DNA of 64,000 bases from Xanthomonas chitinilytica (GCF_026107455.2 NZ_JAPCHY010000012.1:62001-126000), one strand, 5' to 3'; counted from the first letter of the stretch, positions 17,700 to 27,312 are shown. Made by a program: numbers and translations. Notes: generated by a model from the letters alone, not told the origin.

Positions 17700-18425
17700 A
17701 TCCGTTGCCGTTGCCGTTGCCGTTGCCGTTGTTGCTTTGGCTTCGGCTCTGGCTTGGGCTGTTGCCCTGGATCTGGCTTTTGATCTTCCAGTGCCGTAAA
17801 GCGGGCCGAGCACCGCAGCGTTGGCGGGGCGAAGAGGCGCACGTGTCTGAGCGAAGCGAGTTGTGCGCCGGCCCCGCCGACGCGAGGAGCGCAGGGGACC
17901 GGCGGGCGCAGCCCGTCGGCTCGCGTCCGGCTGTGCTTTCTTTTGGTTACTTTTCTTTGCACAAGCAAAGAAAAGTGACTCGCTCCCCGCGAAGCGGGAG
18001 CGAAAGCTTTTGCTGTTGCTCCCGGCTTTGGTCGTTGCTTTACTTTTCTTGGTTGGAGAAGGCAGAAAGTCAAAAGCAGGTAAAAGCTTTCGCGCCTTTC
18101 GGCGCGAGCTACTTTGACCAGCCATGACCAGCCATTCGGCTGTTGAAGAACTCTTCGGCTGTTGAAAAAGCGCTTGTCTTGGCAAAAGTAGCCAAAACCG
18201 CCGGCGCCGACGCGAGCCGATGCGGCTGCGCCGCATCGGTCCCCTGTGCTCCTCGCGAGCCGGGGGCCGGCGCACAACTCGCTTCGCTCAGACACGTGCG
18301 CCTCTTCGCCCCCGGCCCGCTGCGGTGCTCGGCTCGCTTTAAGGCGCTGAGCGTCAACGGCAGCCGCAACGACAACGACAACAGCAAAATCAGGAGCAAC
18401 AGCAACAGCAACAGCAGGTTCCCGG
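17700..18425. repeat. Large imperfect inverted repeat with nested hairpins and hexamer tracts (no gene, 17556-18447)
   Basis: Arms at about 17798-17965 and 18175-18340 are inverted copies: each carries GCCGAGCACCGCAGCG, GGCGAAGAGGCGCACGTGTC, GAGCGAAGCGAGTTGTGCGC and GGTTACTTTT-like segments in opposite order. Outside them are low-complexity tracts, GTTGCC repeats (about 17701-17735) on the left and CAACAG/CAACGA repeats (about 18365-18418) on the right, again complementary. Between the arms are further hairpins such as TTTCTTTGCACAAGCAAAGAAA (about 17953). Open frames through it are low-complexity artefacts. I see no transposase. Confidence 0.75.
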
Positions 18426-18447
18426 ACGATGGCTGTCGCGGAAGCCA

Positions 18448-19545
18448 TCAGCGCGCCAGCATTTCCAGCCCGCGCACCTCGGTGATCCCCAACCCCGGCG
18501 CATCGGTGATGCTGATCTCCGACTCGTTGAAGATCACCCCGCCCTCCACCGGATTGAACTGCCCCAGCGACGGCCCATCCAGGTCCACCTTGGTGATGAC
18601 GTCGGCCTTGGCCACCGCCAGGTGCACCGCCGCCGCGACGCTGATGCTGGATTCGATCATGCAGCCGATCATGCACTGCACGCCGTAGATCGAAGCGATG
18701 TCGGCGATCTTCACCGCGTTGGAGATGCCGCCGGTCTTCATCAGCTTGATGTTGATGATGTCCGCCGCGCGCTGCTGGATCAGGTCGAATACCTGGGACG
18801 GGCTGAACACGCTCTCGTCGGCCATCACCGGGGTGTTGACCCGGTCGGTGACGTACTTCAGTCCGCTGATGTCGGCGGCCTTGACCGGCTGCTCCAGCAG
18901 CTCCAGCACCACCCCGGCGTCCTCCAGCTCCTTCATCGCATGCACCGCCTGCTTGGCGGTCCAGCCCTGGTTGGCATCCAGCCGCAGCAGCGCCCGGCCC
19001 TCGACCGCGGCGTGGATCGCCTTGACCCGCTCGATGTCCAGGCCGATGTCCTTGCCGACCTTGATCTTCAGCGACTCGAAGCCGCGCTCGATCGCCGACA
19101 GCGAGTCGGCCACCATCTTGTCGATGTAGTCCACGCTGATGGTGATGTCGGTGGTGATCACCGGGTCGCCGCCGCCGAGCATCTGGTACAGCGGTGCGCC
19201 GTGCAGCTGCGCCCACAGGTCGTAGACGGCGATCTCCACCGCCGCCTTGGCGCTGGTGTTGCGCTCCATCGACGACTGGATCAGGCCGCAGAGGCGGTTG
19301 AGGTTGGCCACGTCCTCGCCGATCAGGCGCGGGCTGATGAAGTGGCGCACGGCTTCGATGATCGAGCCGTGGGTGTCGCCGGTGATCACCGCGGTGGCCG
19401 GCGCCTCGCCGTAGCCGGTGTGGCCGCTGTCGGTGCGTACCAGCACCACGATGTCCTCGACCGTGTCCACGGTGCGCAGCGCGGTCTTGAACGGGGTCTT
19501 CAGCGGCACGCGCAGCATGCCGAGTTCGATGTCGGTGATCTTCAT
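18448..19545 (-). CDS. L-Ala-D/L-Glu (dipeptide) epimerase
   Basis: A 365-residue enolase-superfamily enzyme of the muconate lactonizing subgroup, matching L-Ala-D/L-Glu epimerases that convert the murein dipeptide L-Ala-D-Glu into L-Ala-L-Glu for catabolism. Catalytic residues fall where the Bacillus enzyme has them: K160-x-K162 (base), Asp190, Glu218 and Asp243 (metal ligands), and Lys267 (INIKLMKTGG). Its ATG overlaps the stop of the NlpC/P60 gene by four bases (ATGA), so the peptidase and epimerase are translationally coupled. This supports sequential processing of murein peptides. Cytoplasmic. Confidence 0.92.
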   Translation of the reverse strand: MKITDIELGMLRVPLKTPFKTALRTVDTVEDIVVLVRTDSGHTGYGEAPATAVITGDTHGSIIEAVRHFISPRLIGEDVANLNRLCGLIQSSMERNTSAKAAVEIAVYDLWAQLHGAPLYQMLGGGDPVITTDITISVDYIDKMVADSLSAIERGFESLKIKVGKDIGLDIERVKAIHAAVEGRALLRLDANQGWTAKQAVHAMKELEDAGVVLELLEQPVKAADISGLKYVTDRVNTPVMADESVFSPSQVFDLIQQRAADIINIKLMKTGGISNAVKIADIASIYGVQCMIGCMIESSISVAAAVHLAVAKADVITKVDLDGPSLGQFNPVEGGVIFNESEISITDAPGLGITEVRGLEMLAR

Positions 19546-20987
19546 TCGTGGGTCCGTGGCCGGATGCGCTGGATGTTGGTGATGCGGTCGACGTAGCTGG
19601 CGGTATCGCTGGCCATCATCGGCTCCAGCGGGGTCACCGAGACGCCGTTCAGGTGTGCCTGCACGCGCTTGCCGTCGGCACCGAACCAGCTGCCGCCGGC
19701 GGTGTCGTGGATCAGCCAGGTGCGGCCGTCGGCGCGGCCGATGGCCATCATCACGTGGCCGGGGATGTAGATCAGGTCGCCCACCTGCAGTCCGGCGATG
19801 GCCTGCAGGCGCTTGTCGGCGCCGTCGTCGGCACTGAACGGGATGCGGTCCAGCGCCGGGCTCACTGCCTGCGCGCTGGTGTTGCGCGGCAGCAGCACGC
19901 CGAAGCTGCGGTAGATCTCCGAGACGAAGCCGCTGCAGTCGCGGGTGTCGTAGGAGTGGCCCCAGCCGTAGCGCTCGCCGAGGAACTTGAAGGCCTGGGC
20001 GATCAGGTTGCGCGGGGTCAGCGGCAGGTAGTCGTCGGCGCTGTCCTGCGAGCGCGGCAGCAGCGCCGGCAGCAGCGCCAGGCTGCCGTCGTCGTTGCGC
20101 ACCGGCAGCAGCACCACGTGGCCGGCGTGGGCCTGCTGGCCGTTGACCGGCGCCTGCGCCGGCCAGTCGGCCAGCACCGGCAGGCGCACGCCCATGTCCA
20201 GCTGCAGGCGCGAGACGCGCGGTTCCTCCGGGGTGTAGGCGGTGAACGCGGTGGCGCCGGTGACGATGCGGTACGGCCCCTGCGCGCCATAGCCGAGGAC
20301 CTGTCCGGCCGTGCCGATGCCGACGTGCCGCTTCTCGATCCAGGCCGAGTAGCGCTCGCTGGTGACGAACAGCCACTGGCCGTCGGCGCTTTCGTGCAGC
20401 ACCGCCACCGCGTCGCCGGGGAACAGCGCCGATTCCTGGAAGCGGTCGATGTCGGTGTCGCCGCGGCTGCTGAACACCCGCAGCGTAGTGGGGAAGGTGC
20501 GCAGCGCCGCGCGCCGGACCACCAGCCCGTACTGCAGCGGGCGCGTGGCCGGCACCTTGTCCAGCGCCAGGTTGGCGCTCAGCCCGCGCAGCTGCCCGGG
20601 CGCGAGCGGCTTGCCCTCGACGTCGTACAGGGGACGGGAGGGCGGCACCGAGAGCGCCTCGATCCGCGCCCGCACCTCGGCGCGCGGCAGCACGGCGGGC
20701 AGCTGGCGCAGGTCGTGGATGGACGGGTCCTGCGTCCGCATGCGTGCGTTCTGCGCGGCGATGCCGGCACTGTCCAGGATTACCCGGTCGGCATCGGCCA
20801 GCTGCGCCTGCCAGTAGCCGGGCGTCAGGTACTCCGGCTGCAGGGCGACGACACCGGCTTGGCCGGCGTCCGCCGCGGCAACCGGTGCCTCCGTCATCGC
20901 CGCGGACGACCACAGCAGCGCCGCGGCGGCCAGGGCCAGCGGGATCGGCCGCAGGCGCAGGGCGGCGAGGCGGGGGAAGACGGTCAT
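19542..20987 (-). CDS. Exported NlpC/P60 peptidase with SH3-like domains
   Basis: A 481-residue protein with a signal peptide (about 1-30), two SH3b-like regions (about 150-275) and a C-terminal NlpC/P60 domain. Catalytic residues are visible: Cys351 in RDCSGF, His411 in PGHVMMAIG, and His427 in LIHDT. Such enzymes cut gamma-D-Glu-diaminopimelate or related bonds in stem peptides; with an epimerase next door, release of L-Ala-D-Glu is the likely purpose. The ATG at 20987 is preceded by AGGAGA; a further upstream in-frame ATG at 21038 would give a non-signal leader and is rejected. Confidence 0.9.
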   Translation of the reverse strand: MTVFPRLAALRLRPIPLALAAAALLWSSAAMTEAPVAAADAGQAGVVALQPEYLTPGYWQAQLADADRVILDSAGIAAQNARMRTQDPSIHDLRQLPAVLPRAEVRARIEALSVPPSRPLYDVEGKPLAPGQLRGLSANLALDKVPATRPLQYGLVVRRAALRTFPTTLRVFSSRGDTDIDRFQESALFPGDAVAVLHESADGQWLFVTSERYSAWIEKRHVGIGTAGQVLGYGAQGPYRIVTGATAFTAYTPEEPRVSRLQLDMGVRLPVLADWPAQAPVNGQQAHAGHVVLLPVRNDDGSLALLPALLPRSQDSADDYLPLTPRNLIAQAFKFLGERYGWGHSYDTRDCSGFVSEIYRSFGVLLPRNTSAQAVSPALDRIPFSADDGADKRLQAIAGLQVGDLIYIPGHVMMAIGRADGRTWLIHDTAGGSWFGADGKRVQAHLNGVSVTPLEPMMASDTASYVDRITNIQRIRPRTHE

Positions 20988-21014
20988 GGTGCGGGCATCT
21001 CCTCGGCAAGTGCT

Positions 21015-21058
21015 GGAATAGTTATTCCTTTGATCCATGAATGCAAGAATAAATTATT
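21015..21058. promoter_or_regulatory. Two AT-rich palindromes in the divergent promoter region, candidate RpiR operator
   Basis: GGAATAGTTATTCC (21015-21028, 6-bp arms, 2-bp spacer) and AATAAATTATT (21048-21058, 5-bp arms around a central A) lie about three helical turns apart. The GC-rich surroundings make this AT-rich pair conspicuous. A leftward TTGCAT-N16-TAACTA and a rightward TTGATC-N17-ATTATT promoter-like pair overlap them. Position between the NlpC/epimerase operon and the transglutaminase/TonB-receptor operon suits control of both by the nearby MurR/RpiR protein. Inference only. Confidence 0.45.
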
Positions 21059-21119
21059 GACCCTGCGGCAGGCCCGTGTTACACAGCCGTTACCCACCCC
21101 GCGCTGTGGAAGTGTCGCC

Positions 21120-22613
21120 GTGGATCCAGTCCTTCTCATAACGTCCCATCGCCGCCTGGCCACCTCCCGGCGGTTGGCGGCCGGTCTGTTGTTGATGGCA
21201 TCGGGTGCATTGTGCGCCGCTTCGCCCACGCCGTTGCAGGACATCGTCGCCAGGGTCGACCGTGGCGATTTCGCCGGGGCGCAGGCGCGGATCGAACAGG
21301 CGTTGCGGCAGCCGGCGCTGGGCGACGACGAACGCCGCCAGTACGAGTTCGAGCGCGAGCGGATGCGCCGCATCCGCCTGGATTTCGGCCTCGACCGCGA
21401 ACAGGCGATGGCGCGCGTGCGCCGGCAGATCCCGGACCTGCGCGAGGAGGAGTTCGATGCCTGGGACCGGGCCGGGCTGATCGAACACCTGGACATCGAC
21501 GGCCAGCGCCGCTGGTTCAACCGCGCTCCATCGAACCTGTTCCGCCTCAGCGGGCAGGCGGCCGCGCGCCGCGCACCGGACATCAAGCCGCCGACGGAGG
21601 GCCCGTACGAGACGCTGGCGCCGCACCACGGCGAAGTGCTGGCCGCCGCCCGCGAGCAGGACGCCGACAGCGTGGCGCCACGCCGGTTGCAGGTGACCCA
21701 GTCGATCAAGGTCAAGGCCGACGCGGTGCCGGCCGGCGAGACGGTGCGGGCCTGGATTCCCTATCCGCGCGCCATTCCCGGCCAGCAGGAACGCATCGTC
21801 TGGCACGGCAGCGTGCCCGAAGGCGGGCAGGTGGCGCCGGAGGACACCCTGCAGCGCACCGTCTACCTGGAACGCGAGGCGGTGGCCGGCGTTGCGACCG
21901 AATTCTCGGTGAGCTACGAGCTGACCGTGTACGCCCGCCACGTCGCCATCGACCCGGACAAGGTGCAGCCGACGCCGGCCGATCCGGCGCTGGCGCCGTA
22001 TCTGCAGGAGCGTGCGCCGCACGTGGTGTTCACGCCCGCGCTGCGCGAGTTCTCGCGCAAGGTGGTCGGCACCGAGACCCACCCGTACCGCGTCGCGCGC
22101 AAGCTGTTCGACGCGGTGGACCGGATTCCCTGGGCCGGCGCGCGCGAATACTCCACCCTTTCCAACATCAGCGACTACGCGCTGCACGCCGGCCATGCCG
22201 ACTGCGGCCAGCAGACGCTGCTGCTGATCGCGCTGCTGCGGCTCAACGGCATTCCCGCCCGCTGGCAGTCGGGCATGGTGTATTCGGACAACGAGGTCGG
22301 CTACAGCAACCTGCACGACTGGGGCCAGCTCTACCTGGCGCCCTATGGCTGGGTGCCGATGGACGTGACCACCGGCGCGCTGGACAGCGACGACCCGGCG
22401 CTGCGCGATTTCTACCTGGGCGGACTGGATGCATACCGCATCGCGTTCAACGACGACTTCGCGCAGCCGCTGGTACCGGCCAAGCGACATTTCCGTTCCG
22501 AGACGGTGGATTCGCAACGCGGCGAAGTGGAGTGGGCAGGGGGCAACCTCTACTTCGACCAATGGAGCTACGACTTCCAGTGGCAGGTGTTGCCGCTGGC
22601 GGCGGGAGGATAG
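21120..22613 (+). CDS. Exported transglutaminase-like cysteine peptidase
   Basis: A 497-residue protein with a signal-like N terminus (about 10-34), an N-terminal helical region, and a C-terminal transglutaminase-like domain. The Cys-His-Asp triad is visible as GHADCGQQ (Cys362), NLHDW (His399) and MDVTTG (Asp415). Bacterial members of this fold are usually peptidases rather than cross-linkers. No ATG fits; the GTG at 21120 is preceded by GGAAG with good spacing and gives the signal sequence. It starts the rightward operon with the TonB receptor (52 bp downstream) and faces the NlpC gene. A role in trimming cell-wall or other peptides before uptake is inferred. Confidence 0.82.
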   Translation: MDPVLLITSHRRLATSRRLAAGLLLMASGALCAASPTPLQDIVARVDRGDFAGAQARIEQALRQPALGDDERRQYEFERERMRRIRLDFGLDREQAMARVRRQIPDLREEEFDAWDRAGLIEHLDIDGQRRWFNRAPSNLFRLSGQAAARRAPDIKPPTEGPYETLAPHHGEVLAAAREQDADSVAPRRLQVTQSIKVKADAVPAGETVRAWIPYPRAIPGQQERIVWHGSVPEGGQVAPEDTLQRTVYLEREAVAGVATEFSVSYELTVYARHVAIDPDKVQPTPADPALAPYLQERAPHVVFTPALREFSRKVVGTETHPYRVARKLFDAVDRIPWAGAREYSTLSNISDYALHAGHADCGQQTLLLIALLRLNGIPARWQSGMVYSDNEVGYSNLHDWGQLYLAPYGWVPMDVTTGALDSDDPALRDFYLGGLDAYRIAFNDDFAQPLVPAKRHFRSETVDSQRGEVEWAGGNLYFDQWSYDFQWQVLPLAAGG

Positions 22614-22665
22614 CGGTCAGGGGTTTCACCTTTTTATTTTCAACATCTGCAGGAGAGAGCAGGGG

Positions 22666-25665
22666 ATGAACGCGAAGAGCTTGAAGAGGGCGGCGTTGTG
22701 CGTCGCTTTGGGGGCGTGTCTGGGGGCGATGGCGCCGACGGTGGCGTTGGCGCAAAGCGTGACCGGCGCGGTCGCCGGCCGCGCCAATGCCGGCGACCAG
22801 ATCACCGTTACCAACAGCGGCACCGGCCTGAGCCGTACCATTACCGCCGGCCGCGATGGCAACTACCGCCTGAGCCAGCTTCCGGTGGGCGATTACGTCC
22901 TCACCCTGACCCGCGACGGCCAGAAGCAGGGCGAGACAATCACCGTCAACGTGGCGCTGGGCGGCACCACCACGGTCAACCTGGCCGGCGAGCGTGGGGT
23001 TACCAGCCTGGACACCATCAACGTGGTGGGCTCGCGCGTGGTCAATCGCGTGGACGTGTTCTCCACCGAGTCCTCGTTCAACATCCGGCGCGAAGAGCTT
23101 TCGCGCATGCCGGTGGACCAGAGCGTGGCCGCCGTCGCGCTGCTGGCGCCGGGCGTGGTCGCATCGGGAGCGACCTTCGGTGGCCTGACTTTCGGTGGTT
23201 CGTCGGTGGCCGAGAACGTTGCCTACATCAACGGCCTCAACGTGAGCGACCCGTACCGTCGCCAGGGCTTCTCGACGGTTCCATTCAATTTCTACGAGGA
23301 GTTCCAGGTCAAGACCGGCGGCTACTCGGCAGAATTCGGCCGCAGCACCGGCGGCGTCATCAATGCCATCACCCGTTCGGGCAGCAACGAGTTCAAGGGC
23401 GGCGTGGAACTGACCATGGAGCCGGCGGCATGGGCCTCGGCAAAGAAGGATCATTTCCACCGCGATGGAACCATCGACGAACGCGATCGCACCAGCCGCG
23501 ACAGCAATCCGCTTTTCAAGACAAATGTGTGGGCGTCCGGCCCCCTCGTGAAGGACAAGCTGTTCTTCTTCGCCATGTACGAGAACCGGGACAGCGACTC
23601 CACGGACATCGATACCAGCCAAGCCTGGAAGACCAAGAGCAACAACGACTTCTGGGGCGGAAAGCTCGATTGGCAGATCAGCGACAACCATCTGCTGGAA
23701 CTGCTGGCCTTCTCCGACAAGGCCGATTCGGTCACGACCAGCTATGACGACTACGACTGGGACACCAACACCTTCGGCGAACCGTCCGGCGCAAGCAGTG
23801 CAGGATCGGGCGGCGACAACTGGTCGTTGACCTATACCGGGCATCTCACCGACAACTTCGTCGCCAAGGCGATGTACGGCGTGAACAAGCGCAGCTCCCT
23901 CAGCGGCAGTCCTCTGGATGGCGAGTGCAGCATCATCACCTTGGCCAGCAGCTACACCGCGATTTACGGCCCCAAGTCCAACGAAGGCTGCCACCCGACC
24001 AACACCAGCATCAGCAGCCGCTACGACAAGCGCGAGGCGGCGCGGCTGGACTTCGAATGGACGCTGGGCGACCACCTGGTGCGCTTCGGCCTCGACCAGG
24101 AAGTGATGGATTCCGAAAGCTCGGTGGTCTATCCGGGCGACGGCGTAAGCTACCAGGCCCAGGCCGCCACGCCAGGCGGCCAGTTGCCCAACGGCGCCCT
24201 GATTCCCGATGGCGTGACCCGCATCGTCGACGCGCGCCGTTACATCACCGGTTCCCCGGTCACCACCAAGGCGCAGGCGTTCTATCTGGAGGACAACTGG
24301 AACGTCACCCCCAACCTGCTGTTGAACCTGGGGGTGCGGTTTGACCAGTTCCACAACAAGCTCGCCTCGGGCGCGACCTTTGCCAAGAGCAAGTTCAACG
24401 ACATGATCTCCCCGCGTCTTGGCTTCAGCTGGGATGTGAGGGGAGACGGCACGACCAAGGTGTTCGCCAATGCCGGCCGCTATTACCTGCCGTTGACCAA
24501 CAAGCTCACCGACTATTTCGGCGGCGGCACCACGGACGAGCACACCTACTACGTGCTCAACGGCTGGACCGAGCGGCAGAATCCGCTTACCGGCGCCCCC
24601 TATCTCGTTCCCGACCTCGGCCCGCAGATCGGCCCGGTCAATACCGACGGCAATGCCCTTGCCCCCGATGACGTCCGCACCGCGGTCGCCCGCGACCTGA
24701 AGCAGGTGTTCCAGGACGAGTTCATCGTCGGCTTCCAGCAGGCGTTCAGCCAGGAATGGTCGTACGGCGTCAACGCCACCTACCGCAGGATGACCCGCGC
24801 CGTGGAAGATGCGCGCATCAACCACGTGGAAGGTTGCCCGTGGTACTCCGGCGACTGGCCGATCATCAACCCCGGCGAGAAGGTGACCTTGTGGTGCCCG
24901 GACACCAATGGCTGGGTCGACTTCGACTCCTCCAAGGATGGCTACCAGGCAAGTGGAAGCGACATCGTCATGGGCTACAAGAAGCCCAAGCGGACGTACA
25001 AGGCGGTCGAACTCCAGCTCGATCGCGCGTGGGACGACAAGTGGGCATTCAACGCCAGCTACATCTGGTCCAAGAGCGAGGGCAATATCGAAGGCCCCGT
25101 GAACTCGGATACCGGCTATGCCGACACCAATCTGGTGCAGTACTACGACCACCCGGCCGTGAACGAGCGCTACGGCGTCCTGTTCAACGATTTCCGTCAC
25201 CAGTTCAAGCTGCGCGGCAGCTACAAGTTCAACGAGCAGTGGTCGTTCGGCAGCACGCTGTCCGCGCGCTCCGGTGGCCCGATCACGGCCTTTGGCGTGG
25301 TCTGGCCCGACGACAGCCGCACCGCCGGCGGTCCGGGTGAATTCAGTGGCGGCGGGTCGGGCTGGCTGTGCGTGGCGAACTGCTCCGATTGGGCGACCCG
25401 CGAGCTCGTCTACACGGAACGTGGCGCCTTTGGCCGGATGCCGTGGGTCATCGACCTCGGCGCCAGCGTGACCTGGACGCTGCCTGTGGAAGGCGTCGAT
25501 CTGAAGGCGCGCCTGTCCGTATACAACCTGCTCAACAGGCAGACGGTCGTGAACGTGCATTCCCGCTATGAAAGCCAGCCGGGAACGCAGCTCCCTTACT
25601 TCGGCGAGGGAACGGTCTGGCAGGCACCGCGTTACACGAATCTGGTGGTGACCTGGAACTTCTGA
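22666..25665 (+). CDS. Oar-like TonB-dependent outer membrane receptor
   Basis: A 999-residue outer-membrane protein. After a signal peptide (1-29) comes a carboxypeptidase-regulatory-like beta-sandwich (about 30-105, TGAVAGRANAGDQITVT... LPVGDYVLTLTRDG), then a plug domain with AYINGLNVSDPYRRQGF and GGVINAITRSGSNEF, then a large barrel ending in the expected aromatic Phe (TNLVVTWNF). The carboxypeptidase-like domain marks the Oar subgroup, which moves or processes larger ligands such as peptides. The start at 22666 follows AGGAGAG. It sits between peptidase genes, so murein or protein-derived peptides are the inferred substrate. Confidence 0.9.
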   Translation: MNAKSLKRAALCVALGACLGAMAPTVALAQSVTGAVAGRANAGDQITVTNSGTGLSRTITAGRDGNYRLSQLPVGDYVLTLTRDGQKQGETITVNVALGGTTTVNLAGERGVTSLDTINVVGSRVVNRVDVFSTESSFNIRREELSRMPVDQSVAAVALLAPGVVASGATFGGLTFGGSSVAENVAYINGLNVSDPYRRQGFSTVPFNFYEEFQVKTGGYSAEFGRSTGGVINAITRSGSNEFKGGVELTMEPAAWASAKKDHFHRDGTIDERDRTSRDSNPLFKTNVWASGPLVKDKLFFFAMYENRDSDSTDIDTSQAWKTKSNNDFWGGKLDWQISDNHLLELLAFSDKADSVTTSYDDYDWDTNTFGEPSGASSAGSGGDNWSLTYTGHLTDNFVAKAMYGVNKRSSLSGSPLDGECSIITLASSYTAIYGPKSNEGCHPTNTSISSRYDKREAARLDFEWTLGDHLVRFGLDQEVMDSESSVVYPGDGVSYQAQAATPGGQLPNGALIPDGVTRIVDARRYITGSPVTTKAQAFYLEDNWNVTPNLLLNLGVRFDQFHNKLASGATFAKSKFNDMISPRLGFSWDVRGDGTTKVFANAGRYYLPLTNKLTDYFGGGTTDEHTYYVLNGWTERQNPLTGAPYLVPDLGPQIGPVNTDGNALAPDDVRTAVARDLKQVFQDEFIVGFQQAFSQEWSYGVNATYRRMTRAVEDARINHVEGCPWYSGDWPIINPGEKVTLWCPDTNGWVDFDSSKDGYQASGSDIVMGYKKPKRTYKAVELQLDRAWDDKWAFNASYIWSKSEGNIEGPVNSDTGYADTNLVQYYDHPAVNERYGVLFNDFRHQFKLRGSYKFNEQWSFGSTLSARSGGPITAFGVVWPDDSRTAGGPGEFSGGGSGWLCVANCSDWATRELVYTERGAFGRMPWVIDLGASVTWTLPVEGVDLKARLSVYNLLNRQTVVNVHSRYESQPGTQLPYFGEGTVWQAPRYTNLVVTWNF

Positions 25666-25676
25666 AGGTGAGGCAG

Positions 25677-25706
25677 GGAAACGGCCCGCTCCGGCGGGCC
25701 GTTTCC
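25677..25706 (+). terminator. Strong hairpin between TonB receptor and serine hydrolase genes
   Basis: A perfect 13-bp stem (GGAAACGGCCCGC / GCGGGCCGTTTCC) with loop TCCG, followed only by GTTT. It lies 12 bp after the receptor stop and 20 bp before the next start. It probably acts as a partial terminator or 3' processing barrier, letting the receptor be made in excess of the downstream enzymes. Confidence 0.7.
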
Positions 25707-25725
25707 GTTTGCGGTGGAGGCGGGA

Positions 25726-27312
25726 ATGAAGGCAGATCGATCTCGCGGCGCGTTGCGGAGGCTGGCCGCCGGTGCGTTGCTGGCACTGGCGGCCGTCGCC
25801 GGTGCGCAGGCAACCGCGCCGATGGTGCGCGACGCCGCGTTTGACCGGCTGCTCGACCAGGCGGTCGAGCGCTATGGTCTTCCGGGCATCGCCGTGGGCG
25901 TGGTCGAGGACGGCGAGGTGGCTTATACCGGCGTCCGCGGCGAGCTGGCCGCCGGCGAGGGCGTGCGCGTCGATGCCGATACGCTGTTCAAGATCGCCTC
26001 CAACAGCAAGGCGATGACCGGCGCGGTGCTGGCGCGGCTGGTGCAGGCCGGCACGCTGCGCTGGGACGACCCGGTGGTGAAGCACCTGCCGCAGTTCCGC
26101 ATGCACGATCCGTGGGTGACCCGGCAGCTGCAGGTGCGCGACCTGCTGATCCACAACAGCGGCCTGGGCCTGGGCGCCGGCGACCTGATGCTGTGGCCCG
26201 AGCCCAACCATTTCAGCCGGGCCGACATCATCGCCGGGCTGGCGCACCTGAAGCCGGTCGCCAGCTTCCGTTCCGGCTATGCCTACGACAACCTGCTGTA
26301 CGTGGTGGCCGGCGAGGTCGCCGCCGCCGCGGCGGGCCGGCCCTACGCGCAGCTGGTGCGCGAGGAGATCTTCGCGCCGCTGGGCATGACCCGTTGCCAG
26401 GTCGGCGACTGGTCGCCGGCGCAGGTCGGCAATGTCGCCCAGCCGCACCGCCGCCACGACGGCGGCAACGTGGTTGGCGCGCGCGATGGCGCACGGGTGG
26501 ACGACTTCCCGTCGATGGCCGCCGGTGGCATCCGCTGCAGCCTCGGCGACATGCTGCGCTGGATGCGGGTATTGCTCGACCCGGCGCTGGTGCCGGGCTG
26601 GCTGGACGAAACCCAGCGCCGCGCGCTGTGGACCGCGCACATGCCGATGCCGCTCTCGCAGCGCATGCGCGACTGGGACAACAGCCATTTCTCGGCCTAT
26701 GGCTACGGCTGGCGCCTGTCGGACATGGACGGACAGTGGAAGGTGGCGCACACCGGCACGCTGTCGGGCATGTATTCCTCGCTGGCGTTGCTGCCCGATC
26801 GCGGCACCGGGGTGGTGATCCTGATCAACGGCGAAGGCGAGGACGCCCGCAGCGCGCTGATGCAGGCGCTGCTCAAGCGCTACACCGCGCCGGACCCGGC
26901 ATTGGACGTGCACCATTACGCGGAACTGATCGAACGCGAGCGTGCGCAGCGCCGCGATGACGGCCACCGCACGCCGGACACCTCGGCCCGGGTCGCCGCC
27001 ACGCCCGCCGCGATGCGCGCCTGGAGCGGGATCTACCGCGATCCCTGGTTCGGCGACGTCGCGATCTGCCCGCGCGGCGCTGCGGTAGGCTTCGTCTCGC
27101 GCAAGTCGCCGCGCATGCAGGGGCGGGTGATGCAGCTCGGGGCACGCCGGTTGGTGCAATGGGACCAGTTGGGCGAGGATGCCGAGGCGTGGCTGGCGTT
27201 CTCGGTCGAGGACGAAGGCCCGGTACTGCGCATGGATCCCATCGACCCGGACATCGACTTCAGCTATGACTACCAGGACCTGCACTTCATCCGTGTCGCG
27301 GATTGTCCGTAG
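25726..27312 (+). CDS. Exported serine hydrolase of the beta-lactamase/PBP4-like (S12) family
   Basis: A 528-residue protein: signal peptide (about 1-29), a penicillin-binding/S12 catalytic domain, and a C-terminal DUF3471-like extension (about 415-528). The three active-site motifs are present: SNSK at 92-95 (Ser92, Lys95), YDN at 187-189, and HTG at 342-344. S12 enzymes include D-aminopeptidases, D,D-carboxypeptidases and esterases; in this context a D-amino-acid-releasing peptidase is plausible. The ATG at 25726 follows GGAGG. It overlaps the next gene by 20 bp. Confidence 0.88.
   Translation: MKADRSRGALRRLAAGALLALAAVAGAQATAPMVRDAAFDRLLDQAVERYGLPGIAVGVVEDGEVAYTGVRGELAAGEGVRVDADTLFKIASNSKAMTGAVLARLVQAGTLRWDDPVVKHLPQFRMHDPWVTRQLQVRDLLIHNSGLGLGAGDLMLWPEPNHFSRADIIAGLAHLKPVASFRSGYAYDNLLYVVAGEVAAAAAGRPYAQLVREEIFAPLGMTRCQVGDWSPAQVGNVAQPHRRHDGGNVVGARDGARVDDFPSMAAGGIRCSLGDMLRWMRVLLDPALVPGWLDETQRRALWTAHMPMPLSQRMRDWDNSHFSAYGYGWRLSDMDGQWKVAHTGTLSGMYSSLALLPDRGTGVVILINGEGEDARSALMQALLKRYTAPDPALDVHHYAELIERERAQRRDDGHRTPDTSARVAATPAAMRAWSGIYRDPWFGDVAICPRGAAVGFVSRKSPRMQGRVMQLGARRLVQWDQLGEDAEAWLAFSVEDEGPVLRMDPIDPDIDFSYDYQDLHFIRVADCP

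Noticed and set aside
17556-18447. Gene-like open frames through the inverted repeat region
   Set aside because: Their translations are low-complexity (Arg/Ser/Lys-rich or repetitive) and mirror each other on opposite strands, as expected from repeats.
25677-25706. Full terminator isolating the TonB receptor from the serine hydrolase gene
   Set aside because: The T-tract is too short and the next gene begins only 20 bp later; considered a partial barrier instead.
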